Positions 36,736 through 46,900 of a stretch of 64,000 nt of DNA are shown here, one piece after another; position 1 is the first letter of the stretch, and each line of letters begins with the position of its first letter. Made by a program: the position numbers and the translations under genes. The notes beneath the pieces are model-generated. The model was given only the letters and a program-made list of their open reading frames with translations. It was not told where the DNA came from and did not search any database. The DNA is from Mycetocola spongiae (GTDB taxonomy: Bacteria > Actinomycetota > Actinomycetes > Actinomycetales > Microbacteriaceae), in assembly GCF_020424085.1 (NCBI RefSeq), contig NZ_CP080203.1:1240001-1304000 (forward strand), in the 5' to 3' direction.

Positions 36736-39100
36736 GGGACGGGCCCCCGCCCAGGCCCGCGCGGCGCAGCGCCTCGGCCATCGCGCCGTTGGCGGGGGCC
36801 GGGGCGGGCTTCTCGGGGCGGGGACGGGGCGGGCGGGCACCGCCGCGGGCGGGACGCTCCGCGCGCGCGGGTCGCTCCCCGCGGGCCGGGCCCGCGTCGC
36901 CCTCGGGCTCATCGTCCAGGCGCAGGCTCAGCGAGATGCGCTTGCGCTGCACGTCCACCGCCATGACCTTGGCCCGCACAATATCGCCGGGCTTCACGAC
37001 CTCGCGCGGATCGCCGATAAACCGGTTACTGAGCTTGGATACGTGTACCAGGCCGTCCTGGTGCACCCCGATATCCACAAACGCGCCAAAGGCGGCAACA
37101 TTGGTGACCTGGCCCTCCACGATGCTGCCCGGGACCAGATCGGAGATCTTCTCGATGCCCTCGGTGAAGCGCGCGGTAATAAACTCGGGGCGCGGATCCC
37201 GGCCCGGCTTATCCAGCTCGGCCAAGACATCCCTCACGGTGGGCAGGCCAAAGCGCTCGCTGACCAGGTCCCGGGCGCCCACCGCCGATAGCACCGCGGT
37301 ATTGCCCAGCAGCCCGGCCACGGGGGTCGCGGTGGCCCGGGCGATGCTCTGCACCAGCGGATAGGATTCCGGGTGCACACCCGAGGCGTCCAGCGGATTT
37401 TCCCCGCCGCGCACCCGCAGGAAGCCCGCGCATAGCTCAAAGGCCTTCGGGCCCAGGCGCGGCACCGCACTCAGCGCGCGGCGGGAGGCGAAGGGGCCGT
37501 GCTCGTTTCGATAGGACACGATCGACTCGGCCAGGCCCGGCCCGATCCCGGAGACCCGGGTCAGCAGCGGGGCCGAGGCTGTATTCAGGTCCACACCCAC
37601 GCCGTTCACGCAGTCCTCCACCACGGCATCCAGCGAGCGCGAGAGCAGGAACTCGGGCAGATCGTGCTGATACTGGCCCACGCCAATCGAACGCGGATCG
37701 ATTTTCACCAGCTCGGCGAGCGGATCCTGGAGGCGGCGGGCAATCGAGACGGCCCCACGGATGGATACGTCCAGCTCGGGCAGCTCCTGGGAGGCAAAGG
37801 CCGAGGCCGAATATACCGAGGCCCCCGCCTCGGATACGGTCACGGCGGTGGGGGCCGCGGGCCCGGCCAGGCGCGCCACCAGCTCCGCCGCGAGCCGCTC
37901 GGTCTCGCGCGAGGCCGTACCATTGCCAATCGCGATCAGCTCGACCCCGTGCGCGCGCACCAGTTTTTCCAGCGTGGCCAGCGATTCCTCGCGGCGGTTA
38001 TGCGGCTGATGCGGATAGATGGTGTCGTGGGCAAGCACCTTGCCGGTGGCATCCACCACGGCGATCTTGGTGCCGGTGCGCAGCCCCGGGTCCAGCCCCA
38101 GGGTGGGCCGCGGCCCGGCCGGGGCGGCGAGCAGCAGATCGCGCAGATTGGCGGCAAAAACGCCGATCGCTGCCTCCTCGGCGCGCTCGCGCAGCCGCGT
38201 GCGCAGGTCGCCCTCGAGCCGGGCGAGGATGCGGCCGCGCCACGCAGTGCGCACCGTGCCGCGCAGCCAGTCATCGGCGGGACGCGAGCGATGCGAGATG
38301 CCAAAGCGCGACGCGATGGCCCCCTCATAGGCGGTGGGGATATCGGGATCCTCGCTCACGCCCGGGGTCGGATCGATATCCAGGGAGAGGATCTCCTCCT
38401 TGGCCCCGCGAAACAGCGCCAGGATGCGGTGCGAGGGCAGCCTCGGCAGCGGCTCGGAGAACTCAAAATAATCGGCGAATTTTGCGCCGTCCTGCTCGCG
38501 TCCGCGGCGCACGCGGGAGACCATCGCGCCGCCGTTCCACAGCCGCTCGCGCAGCCGCCCGATCAGCTCGGCGTCCTCCCCGAAGCGCTCGGTGAGGATC
38601 GAGCGGGCACCCTCGAGCGCCGCCTCGGCATCGGCGAGGCCGGACGCGGCCGTGACATAGTCGGCCGCGGTCGCGGCGGGGTCCAGGCCGGGATTGCCCA
38701 GCAGCGCATCGGCGAGCGGTTCGAGGCCCGCCTCGCGGGCGATCTGGGCGCGCGTGCGGCGCTTGGTTTTAAACGGCAGATAGATATCTTCCAGCCCGGC
38801 CTTGGTCTGCGCATCGCGGATCGCGGCGCTCAGCTCGGGGGTGAGCTTTCCCTGCTCGGCGATCGCGTCGAGGATCGCGAGGCGGCGCGCGGCAAGCTCG
38901 CGCAGATAGCGCAGGCGCTCCTCCAGGGTGCGCAGCTGGGTATCGTCCAGCAGGCCCGTGGCCTCCTTGCGATAGCGGGCGATGAAGGGCACGGTGGCCC
39001 CGCCATCCAGCAGGCCCATCGCGGCGGTCACCTGATCCGGGCCCACCCCCAGCTCGGCGGCGATGAGCTGGGCAATGTTTTCCTGAGCGTGTGCAGTCAC
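36728..39100 (-). CDS. tex: Tex-family transcription accessory/RNA-binding protein
   Basis: 790 residues from the GTG at 39100. N-terminal helical region with GATVPFIARYRKEATG, YqgF-like RNase H fold in the middle (LGLDPGLRTGTKIAVVDATG), helix-hairpin-helix GIGPGLAESIVSYRNEHG, and an S1 domain at about 657-725 (IVEGQVTNVAAFGAFVDIGV). The C-terminal tail is basic and Pro/Arg-rich. Nucleic-acid binding and a role in transcript or ribosome fidelity are known for the family, but the exact job here is not clear. Confidence 0.96.
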   Translation of the reverse strand: MTAHAQENIAQLIAAELGVGPDQVTAAMGLLDGGATVPFIARYRKEATGLLDDTQLRTLEERLRYLRELAARRLAILDAIAEQGKLTPELSAAIRDAQTKAGLEDIYLPFKTKRRTRAQIAREAGLEPLADALLGNPGLDPAATAADYVTAASGLADAEAALEGARSILTERFGEDAELIGRLRERLWNGGAMVSRVRRGREQDGAKFADYFEFSEPLPRLPSHRILALFRGAKEEILSLDIDPTPGVSEDPDIPTAYEGAIASRFGISHRSRPADDWLRGTVRTAWRGRILARLEGDLRTRLRERAEEAAIGVFAANLRDLLLAAPAGPRPTLGLDPGLRTGTKIAVVDATGKVLAHDTIYPHQPHNRREESLATLEKLVRAHGVELIAIGNGTASRETERLAAELVARLAGPAAPTAVTVSEAGASVYSASAFASQELPELDVSIRGAVSIARRLQDPLAELVKIDPRSIGVGQYQHDLPEFLLSRSLDAVVEDCVNGVGVDLNTASAPLLTRVSGIGPGLAESIVSYRNEHGPFASRRALSAVPRLGPKAFELCAGFLRVRGGENPLDASGVHPESYPLVQSIARATATPVAGLLGNTAVLSAVGARDLVSERFGLPTVRDVLAELDKPGRDPRPEFITARFTEGIEKISDLVPGSIVEGQVTNVAAFGAFVDIGVHQDGLVHVSKLSNRFIGDPREVVKPGDIVRAKVMAVDVQRKRISLSLRLDDEPEGDAGPARGERPARAERPARGGARPPRPRPEKPAPAPANGAMAEALRRAGLGGGPSRG

Positions 39101-39135
39101 CGGTTTAGTCTGTCAGAAATTGGGCCGCCGCGTTC

Positions 39136-39177
39136 GGGCCGACGCGCGCCGCGTATCCCCGCGGCGCGCGCCGGCCC
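39136..39177 (-). terminator. GC-rich hairpin ending the kinase/MoxR operon
   Basis: CGCGCGCCGCG (39143-39153) pairs perfectly with 39160-39170 around a six-base loop, extended by GGGCCG/CGGCCC with one mismatch. It lies 13 bases after the stop of the transglutaminase-fold gene and before tex. No U-tract, so it would be a GC-only terminator. Confidence 0.5.
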
Positions 39178-39190
39178 GGGCCAACCGGAC

Positions 39191-41578
39191 TCAGTCCAGC
39201 CCGGGCGCGGACTCGGACGCGGGGGTGGGGAGCACGGGCGCGGGCCGTTCGCGCCTCCCGGCCGCGCGCACCCGCCGCTTCCCGAGGGAGCGCGGCGAGA
39301 GCCAGGCCCGCAGGCGCGCCCAGCGGGAGAGGCTGTGATCCCAGCGCTCGCGGGTAGCCGCGATGCCGTCCCAATAGGCCTGCGCCCGCTCGGGGCCAAC
39401 CGGGTCCAGGTCAAATATTGCCCGGTCCGCCTCGCGCGCGAGCTCGGCAAATCCCTCGCGGTTGAGGGAGAGCGCATATTCGCGGCGCGTGGCCGGACCC
39501 GGGCGCGGGGCCCCGCGATCCACGGCCAGGTCCACCGCCTCCTCCCAGCCCGCGGCGATGCGTTCGCGCGGATCCTCGCGCCGGCGCCGGGCCCGCCGGC
39601 GCCAAAACTTGGTGCCGGCCGTGGCCAGGATCGGGGAGGCAAGAATCAGCAGCACCACGAGTCCCAGCGCCACATAGCCAAGCACGGTGAGCAGGGTTGC
39701 CAGCCAGGCGGAGTCCTCCCGCTCCTCCTCGAGCTCGCGCCCATCCGGGCGATAGGGCACAACGGAATCATCGCTCTCGGGGGCGGGGGGCGGCGGGATG
39801 CTCAGCGGATGCGATACCCGCTCGGGATCCAGCGGATCCTCCTCGGGGACCTCGCGCCATTCCGGGGTGGCGTCCAGGGAGACCCAGCCCTCGCGGGTAC
39901 TCACCTCGGTCCAGGCGGTCACGTCCTCGCCCGTGACCGTGCCCTCCTCGGAGGGAAGGAAACCAAAAACCACGCGCGCGGGAAAACCCAGCTGCTCGGC
40001 CAGTAGCGCGGCGGCTACCGCATATTGTTCGGCATCGCCGATCAGCCGCGGTCCGCCCAGGAACTGCGCCATCCGGTCCAGTGCGTGCCCCGAACGGCTA
40101 TATACCTCGCCGGGTCCGCCGTGGCTGATATAGCCCTCGCGCAATCCCGCCACGACCGCCGCGAGCTTCGCGCCGTCGCCGGTGACCCCCGCGGTCCACT
40201 CGCGCACGCGCGCGCGCAGCTCGGGCGGAACCTCATCGAGCTGCTGCATGCGGCCCGGGCCCGGGCGCAGCGCCGAGAGATCCGCGGAGTCATCCGGGGA
40301 GGCCAGCAGGGCATCCAGCCGATAGCTATCGCCCGCGGCCACGCCGGAGCGCACCGCCGCGGTGCCCCCACCGCGGTTATAAAAGAAGGAGTTATCCAGG
40401 GTCGCGGAGCGGTCACCATAAAAGTCCACGGCGATCAGCCTGCCCGCGGTGGGCAGCCAGACCCCGCGATAGCCGTCGATCGTGATCTCCACGCTCCGCT
40501 CGGTCTCCCCCGCCACCTCGGGCTGGTCGATCCGGTATGGCACGCGCCGGAAGTCCCCGGTATCGCTGGGTTCCTCGGGATAGCCGGCGCGATAAAACAC
40601 CCCGTCATAGGTATCCAGGGTGGCCACGCGGATGCGGGCCCCGGCGGGCAGGCCGCTCACGGTGAACTGTCGCTCCTCCCGGCGGTCCTCATTAAAATAG
40701 GCGCGGAACGAGGACAGCGGCGCGGCATATTCGCGAGTATCAAACGGCGGTTCGATGCTGTCACGCAGCACCAGGCGCGGCGTATCCGCCGGCAGCGCGG
40801 CCACCGCCGCCGCCGCGGCCCCGAGCCCCACGGCCACCACCAGGGCACCCGCGAGCACCGAGCGCGCCGAGCCGCGGGCCCCGCCGGTGCCCACGATCGG
40901 GGCCCCCTCGGTGGCCGCGAGTATCGCGGTGGCCCGGCCCCGGCGGACGCGTTCGCGCCAGATCAGCCAGACCAGCGCGATCACCAAAAACAGGCCGCCC
41001 TGCGCCGCCAGGAGCGCGTTGGGGGACAGCCCCACGATCGGCGAGAGGGGGCGGGAGACCCCCGCAAGAATGCCAAAGATCAGCACCAGAAGCGGCGCGG
41101 CCACCCCCAGGGGGGCCGTCCGGCGGGCCCGTAATATAAGCAGCAATCCGCCAAAGCCCAGAAAATAGAGCAGCAAAAACGGCGGGATCAGGAGGCCCTG
41201 ATACGCGCCCACGGGCGCGTCCACGGTGAGTAGTCGTTTCCAGGACAGCGCGGTCTCGCGCAGCAGCTTCAGCAGGGACTCCCCCGTGGGCAGCACGCCC
41301 CAGAGCGAGTGGCTGGGCAGCACCACGCCCGCACCAATTACCAGATACCCCACGAGTAACAGCGCGGGTGGCAGCCAGCGCGAGGCCCAGAATCCGCGGC
41401 GGCGGGCCGCGGTGAACAGCGCCAGGGCGCAACCCGCGGCGAGCGCGATGCCGCCGATCAGGAAGAGCCGCGGATGGCGATAGATGGGCCAGAGTGTGCT
41501 CAGCGCGAGCATCATCAGGACCATAAAAAACAGGATATTCAGGGCGCGTTGGCCGCGCTCGGGCCGCAGGCCGGTCAT
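39191..41578 (-). CDS. Transglutaminase-fold membrane protein with substituted catalytic residues
   Basis: 795 residues. Five to seven N-terminal helices in the first 255 residues, an extracytoplasmic region about 260-640 with the transglutaminase core, one further helix near 640-665 and a basic cytoplasmic C-terminus with a DUF4129-like part. In the core, GDAEQYAVAAALLAEQLGFPARV has Ala516 where the catalytic Cys is expected, and EDVTAWTEV has Thr554 in place of His; the Asp in LDATPEW (569) remains. It should be a non-catalytic homolog of the TgpA type. The gene overlaps DUF58 by four bases and is last in the operon. Confidence 0.87.
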   Translation of the reverse strand: MTGLRPERGQRALNILFFMVLMMLALSTLWPIYRHPRLFLIGGIALAAGCALALFTAARRRGFWASRWLPPALLLVGYLVIGAGVVLPSHSLWGVLPTGESLLKLLRETALSWKRLLTVDAPVGAYQGLLIPPFLLLYFLGFGGLLLILRARRTAPLGVAAPLLVLIFGILAGVSRPLSPIVGLSPNALLAAQGGLFLVIALVWLIWRERVRRGRATAILAATEGAPIVGTGGARGSARSVLAGALVVAVGLGAAAAAVAALPADTPRLVLRDSIEPPFDTREYAAPLSSFRAYFNEDRREERQFTVSGLPAGARIRVATLDTYDGVFYRAGYPEEPSDTGDFRRVPYRIDQPEVAGETERSVEITIDGYRGVWLPTAGRLIAVDFYGDRSATLDNSFFYNRGGGTAAVRSGVAAGDSYRLDALLASPDDSADLSALRPGPGRMQQLDEVPPELRARVREWTAGVTGDGAKLAAVVAGLREGYISHGGPGEVYSRSGHALDRMAQFLGGPRLIGDAEQYAVAAALLAEQLGFPARVVFGFLPSEEGTVTGEDVTAWTEVSTREGWVSLDATPEWREVPEEDPLDPERVSHPLSIPPPPAPESDDSVVPYRPDGRELEEEREDSAWLATLLTVLGYVALGLVVLLILASPILATAGTKFWRRRARRRREDPRERIAAGWEEAVDLAVDRGAPRPGPATRREYALSLNREGFAELAREADRAIFDLDPVGPERAQAYWDGIAATRERWDHSLSRWARLRAWLSPRSLGKRRVRAAGRRERPAPVLPTPASESAPGLD

Positions 41579-42960
41579 TTTCCGGCCGCCCGGGAGAGCG
41601 AGTTTTTCAGATCGTCCAGATAGCCGATCGAGAGCACCGTGAGGTTATCCACGTGCCGCACAGTGGGCACCACGCCGGGATTGCACACGAGCGCCACGAT
41701 CTCGGTTCCCAGCGGAAACGCGAGTGCGGCGGAACGGATCTGGGTGAGGGTGGGCACCGAGCCGCAGACCAAAAAGGCCACCGACACATCCGGTACCTCG
41801 GTCATGCTGACCCGGGTGAGTACCTGCAGTCCGATGCTCGCGGCGGAGTGGCCCACCCCGGAGAGGTCGTCCAGGAGCCGGGAGGGGCTGGTGCTGCGCG
41901 CATGCTCGGCATGCGGCGGGGAGGCAGCGTATTCGGGCTGTTCCCCCGAGTAGAGCACGGTGGTATCGCGGCCGTCGCGGATCGCGCGCACCCCGAGCGA
42001 GGCTGCCACACTCACGGCCAGTTCAAACTCCTCCTCGCTGAAATAATCGGCGCTATCGCAGGTGAGTGCGATCAGCAGCTGGCTGCGCCGGGTCTGCTCA
42101 AATTGCCGCACCATCATCGTGCCGGTGCGGGCGGTACTCTTCCAGTGAATATGGCGGCGATCGTCCCCGGGCACGTATTCGCGCAGCGCGTGAAAGGAGA
42201 TATCGCTCTCGGTCAGGTCGCCGCTGGGCATGCCCTCGAGGTCGCGGATTAATCCCGTGGAGGTCGAGGGCACCGGGATGGTCACGGGGTGCACAAATAG
42301 TGTTGCGCCCGCCGTCCACATCAATTCGCGCCGCAGCAGGTGCAGCGGGTCCTGGCGCACCGAGCGCACCGGGCCCACGGTGATCACCGAGCGGCGCACG
42401 GTGGGTACCCGGAACTCGCCTCGGAACTCCCCGCCGGCCGCGAGGCTGGGCAGGCGAAACTCGGCCCGGCCCTCCCCCACGGGAATCTCGATGCTTTCGG
42501 GCATTAGCCGGCGCCGGGTGGGGTTGCGGATGAGCACGGCTCCCGGGGCGTCCTCGCCCACCACCACGCGCGGGCTGTGCAGGTCCAGCTCCACCGAGTA
42601 CACGCTGCGGCCGATCATAAACAGTGCGGCAATGCCGGCAAATACCAGCGCGGCTACCCCCATAAAGATGGCCTCCACCCAGCCCAGCCAGAGCCCGAGG
42701 AGCGGGCCCAGCACGGCCACGCAGGCCACGGCCCGCCCGGGGCCGGTCACGGTGGCCATTACCCAGTCGCGGGCGCGGCCGAGCGTGCGCAGGGTCTGCG
42801 AACGTGCCCGCCGGGTCGCGCGCAGGAGGCGCACGCGGCGGGCCATTCCGGTACCCGTGAGCGAGGTGACGGTGGCCCCGGCGCGCGTGGTTGACCCGCG
42901 CCGGGTCGTGCGCACCGAGCGGGTTCCGGTGTCGTGGGGGTGGCGGCGTTTTTCGCTCAC
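41575..42960 (-). CDS. DUF58 (vWA-like) protein
   Basis: 461 residues from the GTG at 42960, overlapping the moxR stop. Basic N-terminus, two helices at about 75-115, then the DUF58 core with LREYVPGDDRRHIHWKSTARTG (in parts) and a von Willebrand A-like C-terminal region beginning QLLIALTCDSADYF, where the metal-site DxS is partly kept. DUF58 proteins work with MoxR ATPases, probably as the substrate-binding partner in protein maturation. Cotranscribed with moxR and the transglutaminase-fold gene. Confidence 0.9.
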   Translation of the reverse strand: MSEKRRHPHDTGTRSVRTTRRGSTTRAGATVTSLTGTGMARRVRLLRATRRARSQTLRTLGRARDWVMATVTGPGRAVACVAVLGPLLGLWLGWVEAIFMGVAALVFAGIAALFMIGRSVYSVELDLHSPRVVVGEDAPGAVLIRNPTRRRLMPESIEIPVGEGRAEFRLPSLAAGGEFRGEFRVPTVRRSVITVGPVRSVRQDPLHLLRRELMWTAGATLFVHPVTIPVPSTSTGLIRDLEGMPSGDLTESDISFHALREYVPGDDRRHIHWKSTARTGTMMVRQFEQTRRSQLLIALTCDSADYFSEEEFELAVSVAASLGVRAIRDGRDTTVLYSGEQPEYAASPPHAEHARSTSPSRLLDDLSGVGHSAASIGLQVLTRVSMTEVPDVSVAFLVCGSVPTLTQIRSAALAFPLGTEIVALVCNPGVVPTVRHVDNLTVLSIGYLDDLKNSLSRAAGK

Positions 42961-43958
42961 GCCACGGTTTCACGTTCCGAGGGCGGCGCGACCTCGATCA
43001 GGAGCCGGGAGATCACGGCATCGGCCGTGACCCCGTCAAATTCGGCCTCGGTATCCAGCATCAGCCGGTGGGTGAGTACCGGACCGGCGAGGGCCTTCAC
43101 GTCATCGGGCAGCACATAGCGCCGGCCCTGCACCGCGGCCCAGGTCTTGGAGCAGCGCACGAGCGCGAGGGCGCCGCGCACACTCACCCCGAGGCGCACC
43201 TCGGGGGCGCTGCGGGTGGCCTCGACGAGGCGGGCGATATAGTCGAGGATCGCCGGTTCCATATGCGCGGTCTGCGCGAGCGCGGCCATCTCGGCCACGT
43301 TTTCGCTTGTGATGATCGGTGCCAGTACCTGATCGTGGGCGCGTACCCCGGCATTGGCGAGGATATTCAGCGTGGCCCGGTGATCGGGATAGCCGAGCGA
43401 GGTTTTCATCATGAACCGGTCGAGCTGCGCCTCGGGCAGGCGATAGGTTCCGGCCTGCTCCACGGGGTTCTGGGTCGCGATCACCATAAACGGTCGGCCC
43501 ACGTTATGGGTCACGCCGTCCACGGTGACCCGCCCCTCCTCCATGACCTCCAGGAGCGCCGACTGGGTCTTGGGGCTGGCCCGGTTGATCTCATCGGCCA
43601 GCACGATGCTCGCGAAGATCGGGCCCTGGTGGAACTCAAACTCGCCGTGCTTCTGATCGTAGATACTCATTCCGGTGACATCGCCGGGCAGCAGATCGGG
43701 CGTGAACTGGATGCGGCTGCTTGTGCCGTGTACGCTCTGCGCGATGGCGCGGGCCAGCGAGGTTTTTCCGGTTCCAGGATAGTCCTCAAGGAGCAGGTGG
43801 CCGTTGGAGATCAGCGCCGTGAGGGCCAGCTGGATCACGCGGGTCTTGCCCAGCAGGGCACCCTCCACGTTGACCACCACGCGGTTAAACACATCGGCAA
43901 ACCACGCGGCCTGCTCCGTGGTCATCGACTGTTTTTCTTCGGGTGCTGCGTTAATCAT
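42957..43958 (-). CDS. MoxR-family AAA+ ATPase
   Basis: 333 residues from the ATG at 43958, inside the last codons of the giant surface-protein gene. Walker A DYPGTGKTS (59-67), Walker B VLADEINRA, sensor 1 region in FMVIATQNPVEQAGTYRLPEAQLDRF in parts, and the MoxR sensor 2 LGVSVRGALAL. A chaperone-like ATPase that assembles or activates partner complexes; here the neighbours suggest the DUF58 protein and possibly the surface protein as clients. Confidence 0.95.
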   Translation of the reverse strand: MINAAPEEKQSMTTEQAAWFADVFNRVVVNVEGALLGKTRVIQLALTALISNGHLLLEDYPGTGKTSLARAIAQSVHGTSSRIQFTPDLLPGDVTGMSIYDQKHGEFEFHQGPIFASIVLADEINRASPKTQSALLEVMEEGRVTVDGVTHNVGRPFMVIATQNPVEQAGTYRLPEAQLDRFMMKTSLGYPDHRATLNILANAGVRAHDQVLAPIITSENVAEMAALAQTAHMEPAILDYIARLVEATRSAPEVRLGVSVRGALALVRCSKTWAAVQGRRYVLPDDVKALAGPVLTHRLMLDTEAEFDGVTADAVISRLLIEVAPPSERETVA

Positions 43959-46900
43959 TATTCTCTTCCGGGGAATCGGCGCCGGGAGTGGCGGGGAGGT
44001 CAAGGAGCGTTCGGGAGACCCCACACGGGGCCGAGAGCAGCGGATCCGGGGTGCGCACATTGCCCAATCGCGCCCGCGCGATCACCTGATAGGCGATGGC
44101 CGGCACCCTGGCAGTCTCGGCGATGGTGTACTCGCGGCCGCCCGGACGGACGTTATAGCTATAAATGATGCCGTCGATTCCGGCGGCCCCGATGGCCATC
44201 GGCATTGCGCCGGCCAGTGTGCACTGATTGGCGTCTCCGGCCCAGGACAGGGAGAGGTCCATCGGCAGGAACGAGGCGGCCGGACCGGTCACGCAGCGGT
44301 CGCCGTTACAGACCTCCAGCCGCGCCTCATTGGTGCGGTTATAGTCATAGTCCACCGGGGTGAGGTTCAGCGGGACGCCGGGGGTGATCGCGAGGGTGCG
44401 GGCGCCGATCTTCAGGCGATAGATCACGCCCTCGGCCACCGCCCCGACGCTCACGCTCACGGGGGTGCGGTTCTCCACAAAGTCCCCCACGGTCACGCTG
44501 GGTGCGGCGGGCATACCGGGCTTCTTAAAATAATCCACCGTGATGCTCGCCGTATTACAGCCCCAACCATTGGAGACGGTCACGTGCAGGGTATGTGTGC
44601 CGGTCGCGGGATTGGGCAGGCTCGCCGAGGTGGCGGTGCCGGTGGCCGCCGCACACTCGGGCGCTGTATTTCCCCAGGCCGCGGCATAGGTGGGTGTGCC
44701 CCCGCCGGTATTATCCAGCGTCCAGTCCACGGTCAGTGCGGTGTCCTCGGCATGCCCACGATAGGTGAGGGTGGGGACGCCGGGGCGGTCCAGGATCGAG
44801 GTGGCTCCGCCCGTACCCACGTTCCACTGAATCGCACCATAGGTGGAGGTATCGATATTATTGCGGGCCTCCACGGTCACCGAATAGCCTCCGCGCGCGG
44901 GCAGCCCCGCGGGGGTGGAGATCGAGGTGCCCGCGGTGGAACCCGTCCACATCGGGGCGCCATCGGCCACCACGGTCACAATATAGTTATTGGCCGGGGT
45001 GCCGCCGCGCGGGGTCACCGATGCGGTCCAGGAGATGTCCAGGACTCCGCGGTTTCCGGGCGCAAATAGGTCATCGGCGGGCTGCTGCCGCGCCGTGATA
45101 TCGGTGGGCGCCTCGGGGATGAAGTCGATCCGCAGCGGCGCGCTCGCGGGACCCTCCGGGGAGGTACCCACCGAGTTGGTCGCGGTGGCCACATAGCGCA
45201 GGGCCGTCCCCACCGGGGCCTGCCCGGCGGTCACCGTACAGCTGGAGGTATCCAGCCCGCAGGAGACCTGCACCGAACCATCGGTGCTGCGCAGCCGATA
45301 CTCGGTGATCGGTTTGCCGTTGCTTGAGGCCGAACCCGCGAAGCTGATCCGCAGGGCCCCGTCGTTTCCGAAGTGATCCTGTTTCAGATAGGTGGGCACG
45401 CCGGGTGCCTCGGGCACATCCACCACCACGATCGTGACGGTTCCGGTGACCTCGCGCTCGCGCGCGCCGCTGGCATCGCGCACCCGATAGGTCAGGCGCA
45501 GATTCGAGGCGATCTCGGCGTTTTGGGTGGCCGTCACCGTGACCGAGCGGTTGCCCGAGGCCACGGCGCTGAGCCCGGGCACGGCGTTTTGCATCTCCAC
45601 GCTGATCAGGCTCAGCGGCATAAACTCCGCGGGGCCCACGTCATTGGCCAGCACGTCCACGGTGGCCGAGGAGCCCCGGCGCACCTCGATGGTATCGGGC
45701 AGCGCCTGCGCGAGCGGCTTGGTTGAGGTCACCACGGTCACCTCGATCGAGGCGGTCACCACGGTGCTCTCGGCATCGCGCACCCCGATCTGCACGTTAT
45801 GGTGGGCCCCGACGGTCGCATCGCGCGGGAGGGACAGCGTGAGCCGCGAGCCGCTCAGGCTCGCCTGCGCCCCCTCGGGGGCGCCCGCGGGCAGGTTCCA
45901 GACCAGGTCTCCCGCATCCTCGGGATAGGGATAGATGGTGAGGTCGCGCAGGTCCAGGGTGCGCGAGGCGGAGGGTTCCAGCGAAAGCGTGGATCCGCGC
46001 AGCACGGGCGGGGAATTATGCACGGGTGTCACCGTGATCGGGAGCACAATCGTGGCCCGGTTGGCATCGCCCGCGGGATCCCCATCCGCCACCTCCAGCA
46101 GGATCGACGCGGGACCCGAATAGCCCTGCTGCGACGTGAATTGCAGCGTTGTATCGTTCACCACGGGATTATCACCATTGGAATTGGTGGCCCGCACGGT
46201 GCCCGGATCGGCCACGCGCACGCGGCGGTCCCCCGCGGCGATGACCTGCTCCCCGAGCGGGATCACCAGCCGCTCGCCCGAGGCCACCGTGAGGTTTTTG
46301 GCATCGGCGCGGCGCTCGGGCACGCTGCTTTCAGCGGCGGGAACCCAGATAAAGCCGTAGCTGGAGATCTCCGGATTATCGCGCACGGATACCTTAAAGG
46401 GCAGAATCTGCGCCTGCGGGGTCACGATAATCTCGATGTTGCCGGCGGCGGTCACGCTGAGGTTTTTGCCCCAGCGCGGGACGCTTGAGAGCTCCAGATC
46501 GGAGTTTTTCCCCTCGGCATAAAACACGCCGTCCCAGACGTCCACCGCGAGCGTCTCGCGCACCTTGGCGATATCGGTCAGGGTCAGGACGGTGTCCTCC
46601 ACGATTGGTCGCACGGGCGGGGCGTCCGCGCGCGCGTTGACCTGAATCCACGCGGAACTGCGGCCACCCGCGGCGCTCTCGATCGTATAGAGCACGCTGT
46701 GGACCCCCTCCCCGCGGGGAACCTCCAGGGTCACGGTATCCTCGGTGAACTCGGTGGGGATCTCCGCACTCTGTTCCACGTCCACGATCTTGAGTCCGCC
46801 CCCGTCGGGATCGGAATCATTCAGCAGGGGCTGCACGGTGAAGCGGGTTCCCGGGCTCACGGTGAGGACATCGGTGCGGGCAATGGGATCGCGGGCGATG

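Noticed and set aside
36736-36912. In-frame extension of the ankyrin protein into tex
   Set aside because: The extra residues are Pro/Arg-rich shadow of the tex tail; the GTG at 36735 fits the overlap style of the region.
37499-40006. 835-codon frame antisense to tex and the transglutaminase-fold gene
   Set aside because: It crosses two real genes and a terminator-like hairpin, and its protein is low-complexity.
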